Assembly: GCA_015680685.1 (NCBI GenBank) | Contig: MNCI01033529.1 | Coordinates: 277,236 to 320,054, forward strand | Direction of reading: 5' to 3' | DNA: 42,819 nucleotides | DNA from: Gnetum montanum | Lineage: Eukaryota > Streptophyta > Gnetopsida > Gnetales > Gnetaceae | In this document: positions 31,837-42,325 of the stretch, piece by piece | How the letters are laid out: the number at the start of each line of letters is the position of its first letter | Numbering within the stretch: position 1 is the first letter of the stretch | Made by a program: the position numbers and the translations under genes | The notes under the pieces: generated by a model | Told to the model about the DNA's origin: nothing | The model's database searches: none | Seen by the model: only the letters and a program-made list of their open reading frames with translations

Positions 31837-32966
31837 TGTAACACCCTGTTCTAGGAAACAAGAGGTAACACCTGAAGCACTCCAAATGCTGCTTGAAATG
31901 CAAGGCTGATTGTTTTTTCAAATGTTAATTATTTAACAAAAATCCTATCTTGCAGTTAGACTAGCACAGACAACAGTCAGTTCAACTTAAAAAGACTAAA
32001 ACATAACACAGAAAATTATATGATACATGTAGCAGCTCAAGGATCTAGCAGGAAAAGAATGCCAATATGACAATTGACATCTCTCAATATACACCACGCA
32101 TTATTCATAGCTATCCAGCGCAGCAATAAGTGAATTAACTCTATTAGTTTACCTTAGCAATTTTAAATTATGCACAGTCAACGTAATGAGTCATATGGAA
32201 AGTGAAACTATCTGCCATACACTCACAAAGTTTACAAAGGAACATTTTAAATAGTTAAATAAATCATTTTGATGCACATAGGTCATGCAACACATGAATA
32301 ATCAAAACATAGTAGCAATTCTACAAACAATACAACATTCCTATCATTCATTCCATTAATATATACTAAATCAATAACCGCTTCATACTTAGTTCATGCA
32401 TCTATAGGAGTACACATCAACACAACTTAGATTTAATCATAACAAAGTATCGTAAGTCATTCAATCAATCACCAACACATCATTTCCCAATGCATACAAG
32501 AGGTGTTATTTAACATACAGGTCACGAGCATATTAACAATACTTAAATCAATCATAATTATGCAGTCATAGATAGATTAACAAGTTAGCATTAAATCATG
32601 CAAAGCATCAAACTCATCAACAACACTTACATCCATCAACACAAGGACATCAACAATACTTAAATTAGTCATCATCAAATCCTAGTTAAATCACTAGATC
32701 AACAGTAAATCATACAAATTATAAACATGAGCATATCAACACTTAGATCCATCACCATTATCAGATCACAGATAAATTTACAAATCAGTTCAAAGCACAT
32801 AAATCACAAGTGCATGGTTAATACCACTCATGTCCATCATAATCATAAAATTATAGAAAAATCCACAGAATCAGAACCAAACTATAAGCATCATCATAAC
32901 AAAGTACATTCACAATCACTATGCCAAACATCAAGACATGAACCTAAATAAAAGTGGGTTGTTACA
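31837..32966. repeat. Solo LTR (TGTAACA...TGTTACA) with perfect GTTTG duplication
   Basis: The 1130-bp unit opens TGTAACACCC and closes GGGTTGTTACA, with 7-bp inverted termini. It is flanked by GTTTG at 31832-31836 and GTTTG at 32967-32971. There is no internal coding region, so it is a solo LTR left by recombination between two LTRs. TGTAACACCC starts are common in plant gypsy elements. The body is AT-rich with many ATCA/CATA-rich short motifs and no long ORF. A diverged partial copy lies at 35708-36125. Confidence 0.85.
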
Positions 32967-33269
32967 GTTTGATAATCATGAATTCTTCAAGTGCTTAGGG
33001 AGCCACGATTTATCTTCTCAGAGGCATGCCAATTTGGTGAAATGTCAACTATACAATATGGATAATGAAACATATGTTTAGTTCAAATATAGAGGTTTAT
33101 CTCACTACCAACCCAAGGTTTGTCATGTACAATTGGTTGGTCAACATACTAATCAAATTGATATCAAATCAAATCAAATGAAACCTCCCTTCCTAGTTGG
33201 ACCAAGATCATCTCATATTATTATGGAGGCTTCTTTTCATCTAAGTTAACTTGAAAAAATTTCCATGTT

Positions 33270-33520
33270 TTTTATTGGTGTTTGATTCATCATCATCATT
33301 ATCCTAGCCTTATCTCAACAAAAAGGGTAGCTATATTATTACTTTTTTCAAGTTCTTTTATAGTGATCACTAGTTCTTTCTTTGTCTCTTTTGGTCTTCC
33401 TTTTACTGCTTTCCTTCAACTTTAATTAAGCAGCCATCTTTTGAGTATTTTCTGGTTTATTGGTGAACATGATCATTTTATCTAAGGTGGTTTTCTGTCA
33501 TTCTATCACCGTTTGGTACC
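33270..33520 (-). mobile_element. RTE-type LINE 3'-end fragment
   Basis: GATTCATCATCATCATTATC followed by CTAGCCTTATCTCAACAAAA is a decayed form of the RTE tail found at 19390-19435. Further right, TTTCTTTGTCTCTTTTGGTC-like sequence corresponds to the RTE C-terminus. It is minus strand and truncated. Confidence 0.65.
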
Positions 33521-33650
33521 ATTCACAAACTTCCTCTAATACTGGTGTTGTTGATTCTATCATATCTTATATTACATGACATCCATCTTTGCCATATGAA
33601 TATGTTTTTTCTATCCTCAACTTCAACATGTTTGTGATTTTCCTTGGCAT

Positions 33651-34013
33651 CTTTTTTTTTTTTGGGTGTGCAGAAGAGGACAAGCATTAAACAAATGTTC
33701 TTTACAAATGATAAAAGTTGCAAGAACTAGGATGATTATAATATGTAATGGCTGTTGTAAGTCTTCTTGCTTCCTTGCAATACCAATTTCTTTTTTTAGT
33801 TAAGAAAATTGATTTTAATAAAAAAAGTCTATGAGAACCAAATTGTCTGGAGATAGATTCCATATGCTTAATGAGATTGAGAAGACTAATGATTTGATGC
33901 TCAACTCTCGAAAAAATCAATGGAATGTTAAATAGCTCGACAAAACATGAAACTTTAGAATATTCTTTGGATTTGTCATTAAAATTTGGAATCCACTTAT
34001 GAATGATCAACAC
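33651..34013 (-). pseudogene. L1-type ORF1 fragment (DUF4283-like) next to a poly(A) trace
   Basis: The T-run at 33651-33663 marks a poly(A) tail on the minus strand. The minus-strand ORF 34013-33702 reads IHKWIPNFNDKSKEYSKVSC, then FVELFNIPLIF and YNHPSS. The pattern KWxPxF...VxxWVxLxNLPLxxW is that of DUF4283 of plant L1 ORF1. ORF2 is missing, so this is an internally deleted LINE. The repeat at 34120-34450 with its MENSKLL start lies directly upstream and may be the 5' part of the same element. Confidence 0.55.
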
Positions 34014-34119
34014 TACATGTTTATGTATAAAAGACCCTGTATTTACAGTATGTTACACCATTAAAGTATTATATATTTTAACAAGTAGAAAAAAATGAGA
34101 ATAGCACTTTGCTTAAATT

Positions 34120-34450
34120 TCTTGATCACATCATTTAATTATCAAGTAAAACTTTAATTACGAGCATATATATCGTGATGTAAGGTTGACAACCAATGAT
34201 TCATATACATCATTAGGAAGAACAAAATCAGACATCTAGTTTGCAATGACATCAAGACAAAGGTGCTACAAATATTTGTTTGCCAACTTGTAAATCTACA
34301 TTCTGATAACCAACATAAATTTTTGCATTGGTAGAAGAAATAAAAATCCGAGCATCAGTAGAAGAAGGTAGAAGTAATTTTGAATTCTCCATGGGGGAAA
34401 GATTATTTTGGAGAAATTAGTTTCACTAATGAAACCTTAGCACGAAGCAC
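34120..34450 (-). repeat. Second copy of the MxNSKLL repeat
   Basis: It is homologous to 10425-10790 in the same orientation. The minus strand starts MENSKLLLPSSTDARIF and continues with AKIYVGYQN. It ends only about 170 bp before AAR2 exon 5. Confidence 0.5.
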
Positions 34451-34622
34451 AGAGAGAGAGGCTTTGTAGACATATTTATTTGTTGAATTCAAAATTTTTA
34501 ATGTACATAACTAGATTTACACTTTTTGTTAGCGGAACTTTATTGTATTGTTTTGAATGAACTGAACATTTAAGCTTTCGTCTTTATCATACCTCCAACT
34601 GATTTTTTTCATTGTGAATTAG

Positions 34623-34752
34623 GAAGAGCGATTTATTCTTGCTGTAAGAAATCTTGAATTTGATCGACATCTTGCGCCATATGACTTGAAGCATTATCAT
34701 GACTGGAAGAAGCTTTCATGCTACATCACAAAGGATATTATTGAAAGGATAG
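34623..34752 (+). CDS. AAR2: AAR2 exon 5
   Basis: After acceptor GTGAATTAG the exon encodes EERFILAVRNLEFDRHLAPY, then DLKHYHDWKKLSCYITKDII and ERI. It ends one base into the next codon at donor GTATGT, a strong plant 5' splice site. The LEFDxxLxPY and YxxWKxLSxYIT blocks are conserved in plant and animal AAR2. The next exon should begin with the segment that follows this helix in the family; I could not find it before the window end. Confidence 0.92.
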
Positions 34753-35700
34753 GTATGTTTTAAACTTACATCAAGTGCCACTGAACTTTTGGATTTTTAC
34801 AACATTGATTGAACTACATTGAGATTCCAAGAGGACATGCTGTGTTGGCAAATTTAGTAATTTACAGCTGTCTTTGTATAAGTTACCTCTTTTCATGTCC
34901 AAGCAAAATACAAAATTACAATTTGAGAGCTGTTGCTCTTTCCAAGATGTCAAATTTTAAGTGTGCAAACTGTACTACAACCATTATGAAAATTAAACAG
35001 GACAAGTAATGACCGAAAATTCATCAAGACAATCATATGAACTCAATACACAAATGATCTAGGAAATGATTTTTCATTTGGATTCAAAGCATCAATATCT
35101 AAGGGGTAATAGTCCCTGGACATGACCTTCATCTATAAGTAATCTGGCACATTCGGTCTGATGTTACCTATACTTAGGTAAATGCGACACTATATAAAAG
35201 CACACCATCACTATCATTATATTTTAGTACAACATACTAACCCTCAAGGTTACTAGTATCCTATGCAAAGATGAGTCCTATGTCTGCTTGCCTCTCTAGG
35301 AGGTGAGGATTTTAAGGTATGTTTAATTGATTGGTTGACTAGTTCTGGACCACAAGAAACGAAGAAAACCACTAGGAAAACAACCAGACACTGATTATGT
35401 GGTGTAGTGGGCGGAAGAAGGGAAACTCTTGTCATGGAATAAAAAAATGGGATCTCTATTGTCATCGTGAAGTCAAGTGTGTTGATGGCTCGGAATAGTT
35501 TTGTTGGTTCATGAAATATTTAAATTATGGAATCATGATTTCATTGTAGGATAAAAAAGAACATGAAAAGAAGAAAAGGAAGGCCGAGCCCAAAGGTAGA
35601 AACACCAACCAAAATGTGGAAAAGAACAAATTGCGAAGACAATGGTATTTAGATACTTGTTGATATTGTAATTCATATTTACTTTTATGTTAAACATTTT
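34753..35700. other. Start of AAR2 intron 5, no further exon seen
   Basis: No AAR2 exon follows here that I can identify. A lysine-rich open stretch at 35550-35595 between TAG and GTAGAA looks exon-like, but joined to exon 5 it gives GGA then TAA, a stop. Nothing else is recognised. Confidence 0.4.
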
Positions 35701-35707
35701 GTGAGTT

Positions 35708-36125
35708 AATGTGACACCCAATGGTAGGGAGGAAGAGCTAACATGTGGAGCTCTTAAAATGCTACTTGAAAATGCAAGGGTGATTTTTTTTTCAAACAGT
35801 TTTTCAATCATTGGAAATTCAACTTGCAATTAGACCCGCATTGATAACAATTGATTCAGCATAAAAAAGTAAACTATAAACATAGAAAAGTATATAATGT
35901 AAACACTGGCCGAAGGATCTAGCATGAAAAGGGTGCAAATATGATGATTGACATCTCTTGACACACACTATGCATCCAGGGTGTAACACAAACGTAAAAA
36001 CAACTAACTTGTAATCATATCCATAGCCTTCTAGCTCAACAATAGGCCAATTAACTCAATCAGTTCACCTTAGCAATCTTAAATTATGCAGAGCCAAACA
36101 TAAGCAGTCATACAGAGAGTCAAAC
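35708..36125. repeat. Partial diverged copy of the solo LTR
   Basis: TGTGACACCC opens a stretch that follows 31837-32220 block by block: GCT(G/A)CTTGAAA(A)TGCAAGG, GGATCTAGCA(G/T)GAAAAG, TTGACATCTCT, CACCTTAGCAAT-TTAAATTATGCA. The similarity stops near 36125. The orientation is the same as in the solo LTR. Confidence 0.75.
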
Positions 36126-36129
36126 TGTA

Positions 36130-36581
36130 GGAAAGCATATTATTCATGAAAGAGATACATTGCAATTTAAGATATAGGAACAATATAACAGCTGAGGAAG
36201 CATCTCTATGTCTATTCACTATATTGTTACCAATGATATGATATTCATGATTCAACAAAAAGGGAGCCAAATAGTGTGCATTAATAAACTTGTTTAAACA
36301 ATAGTTGTCCTGCAAGCACAAGAATTGTATAAAACAGTAATTCACAAATCAAATTATTGAAACTCTGATGGAAGATTCAAAGCCACTACAGCTAATATCA
36401 ATCAACAATCCATAATAAATAATGTTGACAAATAATCTGATAGCTTTTTCTGATATTTAGTACATGTAGTATTGCGTATACTCTAGCTATCAGTATATAT
36501 ACAGTATCAGCTTTGTTGCTCTCCATTTCCTTATACTATGAATAAATGAATTCTGATGTTCTAATCAACAACCATCATATG
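36130..36581. other. Sequence between LTR fragment and L1 copy C
   Basis: AT-rich, with no feature recognised. Confidence 0.35.
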
Positions 36582-36848
36582 TTTTTTTTTTTTTGAGAAA
36601 TGATTGGGATGTATTAAAATTGCAAAATATGTACAAGCCAAACCACAGGAGCGAACAGCAACTGCAAAACGTGGACAGTCCCTGACTTCCTTAGAACTCA
36701 GGTCCTGCCATCCTAGAGACCCAAAAATGATATGTAGGAAATACGGTGGATTCCCTCATCCCAAAATCCCTATTTCAGTAACAAGAAGGTCCTATCAATA
36801 CCAGAAACCAGGAGCCGAACAGACCCACCCACCCCAACTCCCTAATCC

Positions 36849-37130
36849 CTAGAGTCTTTTCGGGAGACTTGTACATTCACAATCTGTGTAGTAGTCTATT
36901 GCATGAAGGATCTCCCTATGTTTTTCAGTGTACACAAAGGTTGCGGCCTCCTGAAAACATTTAAACTCCACCTCCTTTCTGGCCTGCTCAACCTCATCCC
37001 CCTCCCCATTCAAGTGAAGCTTGGTTGCCGTGCGTTGAATGTGTTGATGCAAGGCCAGCCAAGCTGTATTACAATTAATGTTCAGCACAACATACATGCA
37101 TCTCCTCTCCTGAAACCAGATACGTGTGTT
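36849..37130 (-). other. Conserved C-terminal domain of L1 copy C
   Basis: The open minus-strand frame reads WLALHQHIQRTATKLHLN, GEGDEVEQARKEVEFKCFQE and AATFVYTEKHREILHAIDYY, then C-x-C-TSLPKRL and stop. It matches the decayed end of copy B at 25660-25370. That this part is open in copy C over 80 codons, while neighbouring parts are broken, fits coding origin. Function unknown. Confidence 0.65.
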
Positions 37131-37149
37131 AGTCGCATGAGCTCTGTCT

Positions 37150-37520
37150 AGCTGCTATTGGAGCTTTGTGGCCTCAATCTACTCTCTCTCTTGGGTCTGC
37201 CTAGCGTCCCACTCCCTTTCCAACTATTGTTGCTCCTCATGTTGAAGCTCCTCTCTTATCTGCACACATAGTTCATCAATGAGCATTGCCTTGGCAAAGT
37301 CTTCCTGTAATTGTTGATGTCTTTTGATCTCATCTTCTAACTTAGTGCGCTGTAGTGTCACTTGAGTAGTAACTTGCTTGAAGGCCTCCTCACGTGCGAC
37401 CTATCTTGCCTCCTAGACGACCCGCTCCTTTGTCCTTGCTTGCTTTGCAGCCTCCTCTGAGGCCCTTTGAATTTCATGCTAACAACAACGCTAAGCTTCC
37501 TGAGGTTGTCCCTCTGCATC
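37150..37520 (-). other. Coiled-coil segment of L1 ORF2 extension (copy C)
   Basis: Minus-strand reading across a few stops is dominated by Glu, Gln, Lys, Arg and Ala: EARTKERVV, EEAFKQVTTQVTLQRTKLED, EIKRHQQLQEDFAKAM, IREELQHEEQQ. A comparable stretch lies at the same place in copy A (21950-21690) and copy B (25900-25690). A long coiled coil would serve oligomerisation or partner binding. Confidence 0.55.
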
Positions 37521-37689
37521 GGCCAGCCCCTGCTACCTTGCTTCCTCCTGAGGCTCAACTATCCCCTGCACTGACTTCAACATTGGCATCGCGTCTGATA
37601 GCTGCATAGTCCTCAACGTTGATGCTGACCTTGACACCCCAAACCGCCTCACCCTTCTGGTGTACACAAAACTAGGTGCTGACCTTGGC

Positions 37690-37990
37690 TCTTGTGGCAT
37701 CACTAGTGTCCTAGTCCTCCATATGGCCTATATGAGACTTGAATGATGCCCTTTGCGCTGCCGCCAAAGCCTTGTGAGAAGTACTGCAGCAAATTAACAA
37801 TGGTACCAAGCCTCAAGTAGCTCATAAAAGCAAAATGTATTCCCAAAAGCTTAGCCGAACTCCCAGAATGAACCAAAAACCTATAAATCAACACTGCTGC
37901 CCCTTGCTAGAGTTGTAGTAATGCCATCTTCAGCACATGTCTGCTCGCTGTCTTAGGCATCGCCCTCCTGAAAAAACCTTTTGTGTGCTA
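37690..37990 (-). other. Conserved post-zinc-finger block of L1 ORF2 (copy C)
   Basis: The minus strand reads RRAMPKTASRHVLKMALLQL and, a little later, VLIYRFLVHSGSSAKLLGIH with FAFMSYL. Copy B has FFPGTMPKMSSEQVPKLALE, WQDVPVLMDRFFVHSG and KLLGVHFGF. Copy A has EFFTRHIPRTTSGHI and WRDVALLVERYFVQS with WLGCI. The block is shared by all three and lies between the zinc-finger region and the coiled coil. Confidence 0.65.
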
Positions 37991-39017
37991 AAGGTTGTGG
38001 ATAATCGGGAGAATTGTTTCCCCCTCTGATGGAACCCTCAAAGACACCACCACTACTGGCTTCGTTAATGCGATCTTGACACCCTGAAACATTGTCTCCT
38101 CCCCAATCCAATTGGTGAAGAATGTACCATTTGCAAGCGTAGGGTACCCTTCCAGCTTGGGCAGGAGCTTTGCCCATTTGACTTATTCCACCATTTCCCA
38201 CAATGCAGGATTTGCTTGGAAAATGACACTTGAGGGCTCAACAAATTGCATTTGATCCATTGTTATCGAAACTTCTTACCATAGTTGGGCCCCAAGCGCA
38301 ACCATTTGCAATGGTTGAGGAGGACACTAGGCCTTCAAAATCAAATTATTCCTTGTCTTCCACAAGGACCACAACCTCATGATCACTTTAGAGTCTCCAT
38401 CCAAGTTGACTGGTAGTAGTAATGTGGCCGCTTGCCAAGTGTCCAGTGAATAAGAGCATTGGCACATGAAATGATGTACTGGCACATGCTCCTTAAGACA
38501 TAAGGGACAAAGATGATTGATGCTTAATCCTTGTGCCTTGAGGAAAGCTTGCACTAGAATCACAGCTTGCTTAATCAACCAAACAAAAACTCTCTCTTTC
38601 TCTGGTAGTCTTCCCTTCCTGATAGGCCTCCACCCTTGCATCAGGGGGTACTTAGTGTTAATAATATCTCTGGGTGATCTTCCTAGAAGGCCTTTTTGTA
38701 TCATCTCGTTGGCATGTCTGCACATGGCTTGCCACATCGGTGATCCCTGTGTCCCAGCCTCCCATTGCTAGTACTTGTGGCGCATAATGCGTATCCTTGG
38801 GCTAAACACTCCTCTGGTAGTAACAATCTACCAACCAAGTGCTGATATCTCATGATTATCTCATCATGGAATTTCAGCACCCCAAGCTTGCTTGCCTCCT
38901 TTGGCCTTGCAACATGTTCTCAACAGATGAGATGCAACTACTCCCCCTCCTGTTGCCCCCCAACCAGACACATTTTCAAATGATTTGATCAACTTTGAGG
39001 ATGATCCCCATCTTTTT

Positions 39018-39046
39018 GGGTGGGGGGGGCGCGGCGGCGGCGCGGT
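39018..39046. other. G/GCC-rich anomalous patch in L1 copy C
   Basis: Nine G followed by CGCGGCGGCGGCGCGG interrupts coding sequence that in copy A (about 23340-23370) is ordinary. A similar C-rich patch is at 39808-39828. Both look like assembly or base-calling artefacts. Confidence 0.5.
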
Positions 39047-41719
39047 AGTCATGGACACAGTGAAATAGGCAATTTCCATGAGAACGGAAGAAGCCAACAT
39101 AATCCTTGGTCTAGTGGTTGGTACGCTGCTACAATTTTTGTAGCAAGGCCAACCATGTATGACTTTTGTGCCAGCCAAAAATTGGCATTCCTAGATACGA
39201 GTCTTGTTCCGTGCTTGGTAGGATTCCTAGTATCTGGGAGATCCTACCTTTAACTCAATCATCAACATTCACCAAATGAACCATCGAGTTTGATCGATTT
39301 ATCCCAAGACCCACCTCTTGGGCCATCTGATTTGACGCCCGATTAAGAGCAAGGGCCTATGGAACAGATGCACACAGAAACAAAATAGTATCATCAATGT
39401 AATGTTCAGCAAGGCATTTAACCCTCACAATCTCTAGACCTCTTACCCCCTCTGCCTCACCGCATATTTGTAAACTGTCCATGGAAATAATGAACAAGAG
39501 CGGGGAAAGGCGATCCCCCTGTTGGAGCCCTTGGTCTAGTTTGGCAAAGCCCTAAAGTTGACCCTCAATATCAAAGGAGTAATCCTCGAAGCCTGCAATT
39601 GGATACAAAGATTCACAAACTTGGGATCAAACCCCTTTCATAACATAATCTCTCTCAACGCCTCCCAGCTGACAATATCATAAGCCTTCGTGATATCCAG
39701 CTTGATACACATTCCTAGGTACCCTGTATTTTGTAGTGAGTGTAGGATTTCATGTAGGAGTATGACTTGGGCCTACAAAAAATGCCCTTTGACGAAACTT
39801 GCCCAATGCCCCCCCGCCACCCCCCCAACCTTGGCATCATTGGGACCAGACAACAAATGAGCATTTTCATAAAATGTTGAAGTAGGGTATTGCAAACCCT
39901 AATAGGCTAGAACTGTGATGGTGCTGTTGGATTAGTCACTTTTGGGATGAAAACTATCCTTGAACAATTAGTCTCTCGATGAAGCTACTGCAAATGTAGC
40001 ATCCTGTTGAATGCATCCAACATATTTTCCCCCATGATATCCACAAACTCCTTGAAAAATTCAATTGGCCATCCGTTTGGACCTTGAGCTTTGTTTGTTT
40101 CCATAGTCACCATGACTTCTTCCAACTGCATCATCATGAAGGGCTTAAGCAACACCATATTCTCCGTTGCCTTGATAACCCTTCTAATTCGGACAAAAAG
40201 TAGCTTGGTGCTATGCTTGCACCAAACAACGGCCTAGTAATGATGCATCTCCTTAGCAATATCTTGGCTAACAACGAGTGTGGTCTCCCCCTACACCAGC
40301 TGTATCATCTTCTTTGCTTGTCCTCTTGCCTTGGCAGGCACGAAGAAAAATCTTGTGTTTCTGTCTTCTTCCTTAAGCCAAGTGATCCTAGCACGTTGCC
40401 TCCAATATGTTTCCTCTTCAGCCAAAAGGTCTGGAAGCTCTTTGAGGATTACCTGTTCCTCTTCCTCCAACTCTACTCCTTCCTCTTGGTGTGATCGAAT
40501 TTCTCCCAGCCTCTGCTGTAACTTGGCCCGATGAGCATGAAAGGAAAATTTATCTTCAGAAGCTTTGACGCAAAGCTTTTGTTTGAGTTGGTTCAATCCA
40601 TCCTTTAGAAACTCCTGTAGGTCCCCCTGCGCTTGGTACATTCCCAAAATCACTGTCACCATTGGCCAGAGCCAAGGTTTGATAAACCAAGTCCTCTTAA
40701 AATGGAACAGATGAGGAGCACTCCTTAGGCTTCAGTGAATCTAACAAATAATTGAACGGTGGTTTGAAGCCTATTGCTCCTTCCCAAACACTTGAACATC
40801 AAACTTTAGCAAAAGATTCGAGCTAATCCAAACTTGGTCAATTCTTGACATTACTTAATCCTTCCCGTGTTGTTGGTTACTCCATGTGAACTTGCAGCCC
40901 TTGATCTCCATGTTGATGAGCTCATGATCTTTGAGAAACGACTAGAATTCCTGACACCCTAGAGGGTTTGCTTTGTCACCTCTGGATTTCTTTGATGAAT
41001 GCAATGGTTGATTGAAGTCGCCAATCGGTATCCATTGCCTTTGATCTAGAACCACCTGATCCACCTGTATGAGCTTATGCAGTCAAATCTCTCAATTTTG
41101 GGCCCCATAGACATTGGTAAGCTAGATGCCTTCCGGCATAACGAAGACAATTATGCTCCATGTGGACCCGTCTACGAGAGTGAAAGGTAGCTATGAAAGA
41201 ATGGCCAGTCCACCTACCCTACCCTAGTAGGGGATCACATGCCATCCCACCTTAAGAATTCAGATTCCGTTTGTTGTAGTTTTGTTTCCTGCAAGTAGAC
41301 TATGTTACATTCTTCATTCCACACAATTTCTTTTAGGGTATTTTGTTTATAGGGTGTACCCTGATCCCTACAATTCCATGACAAGATCTTCATGATCTAT
41401 TGTTAGACCATTTTTTGTAGAGCTCTTTCAAGGTCTGTTGAAACCCCTAATCAATCTCCAATTGTGTTTTGTTAGTCTTGGCAACCGGCGTTGCAGGCCA
41501 CCTAGTTTTCCTGGCACTTGGCGAGATTGGAAAAGCCCCCAAGGCTATCTCTACATCCTCCTTATGGGGTGCTACAATCTCCTACATCTGGGGCTTCAAT
41601 GAATCCCTTATAGCAGACACTCAGCTCCCCAACGGTGGAAGAGCATTCCCATCATCGGCTAGATTTGGTTTTGAAGGGTAGGGGATCTCCTTCCCCTTAG
41701 GAGACCCACTCCCACCTCC

Positions 41720-42319
41720 TTAATCCCCCTCAAAAATTGTCGTTTCTAGGATCGGGTGAACTTTCTTGCTGATCTTATACCAACCCATCTCTCCCTTTTT
41801 GGCTGGTGGTTGGGCCTTGGGCTGAACCTTGCAAGCAACGGCTTGATGGTTCTCCTTTTCACAGATGGTACATCCACTGCTCACCTTGTTCGGGGAGGTG
41901 TTATCATCAACGATGTGCTCGTATTCTACTAGTATCTTTTCTTTCCCTAAAGGAAGGTCCAAAATCACTTCTCGAACTAAATCCTTTGATGACAGTGACC
42001 ACCATACGTAGAAGCGTGCAAAATCCATTCTCTCCATCGAGCTCGTAAACTTATCAAATATTATGAACTCATTGAAGAAACCTGTGAGGGTTTTCAAAAA
42101 TTCCTTCATCCACACCTCCTGTTGTTCATTTTCCCCACACGGCAGGCCAGGGACTCGATCCTGTTGGGGGGTCCGTGGTTCTATGGAGCGAGAGGCCTGG
42201 CATTGACTCCGTGGCATCCCGGGGCCCACCGGGAGGCCAACCTGTTTGCTAGAGCCCCGATCTGGATACGAGTTTTCAGGATCCCCTAGGAACTCTGGCA
42301 CCTTGATTTCCTGCGGCAA
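41720..42319 (-). pseudogene. L1 ORF1 of copy C, zinc-knuckle protein
   Basis: An open 199-codon minus-strand frame. The N-terminal half is Pro/Arg/Gln-rich. It then reads EFLKTLTGFFNEFIIFDKF, ERMDFARFYVWW and REVILDLPLGKEKILVEYE, the end of a DUF4283-like domain. The knuckle CTICEKENHQAVAC (C-x2-C-x4-H-x4-C) follows at about 41876-41835. This is the RNA-binding chaperone of L1. The start ATG at 42319 lies exactly at the junction with the opposite-strand copy, so the true N-terminus is probably lost. The frame is unbroken. Confidence 0.7.
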
Positions 42320-42325
42320 ATTGCA

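Larger units (their letters stand above)
11516..34752 (+). other. AAR2: AAR2 gene, visible part (exons 1-5 with introns)
   Basis: Five plus-strand exons (117, 83, 58, 63 and 130 nt) join in frame into about 150 residues of the N-terminal domain of AAR2. AAR2 is a U5 snRNP biogenesis factor that binds Prp8 and keeps Brr2 off until assembly is finished in the nucleus. The introns are 630, 4803, 899 and 16454 nt, and the fifth runs from 34753 to an acceptor I cannot find before the window end. Intron phases are 0, 2, 0, 0 and 1, all with GT...AG borders. No stop or frameshift occurs, so the gene looks functional. The rest of the roughly 380-400-residue protein should lie downstream. Confidence 0.88.
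36849..41393 (-). pseudogene. L1 ORF2 of copy C: endonuclease, RT, zinc finger, extended C-terminus
   Basis: The start is the ATG complementary to 41391-41393: MKILSWNCRD, then YLQETK and PIGDFNQPLH (GDFN at the complement of 41011-41022), the L1 endonuclease. The linker with EETYWRQRARITWLKEEDRN lies near 40420-40340. The RT follows to about 39200, with QQGDRLSPLLF near 39530-39500 and HYIDDTILF (YIDD at the complement of 39390-39401). The zinc-finger region with CPLC and HHFMCQC is at 38737-38327. Extension domains follow to 36849. At about 1500 codons it is longer than the roughly 1300 usual for plant L1. Stops and frameshifts are present throughout. Confidence 0.85.
36582..42319 (-). mobile_element. 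Nearly full-length L1 LINE, copy C
   Basis: A 5.7-kb minus-strand L1 with poly(A) as the T-run 36582-36594, a complete ORF2 region (41393 to 36849) and ORF1 (42319 to about 41720). The conserved 3' end (TGAGAAATGATT...TTAAAATTGCAAAATATGTACA) ties it to copies A and B. The right end abuts an opposite-strand L1 ORF1 copy at about 42326, so the 5' UTR is missing or replaced. No target duplication was found. Confidence 0.83.

Noticed and set aside
35540-35600. Lysine-rich stretch between TAG and GTAGAA as AAR2 exon 6
   Set aside because: Joined to the phase-1 end of exon 5 it reads GGA then TAA, an immediate stop, and it does not resemble the AAR2 segment expected next.
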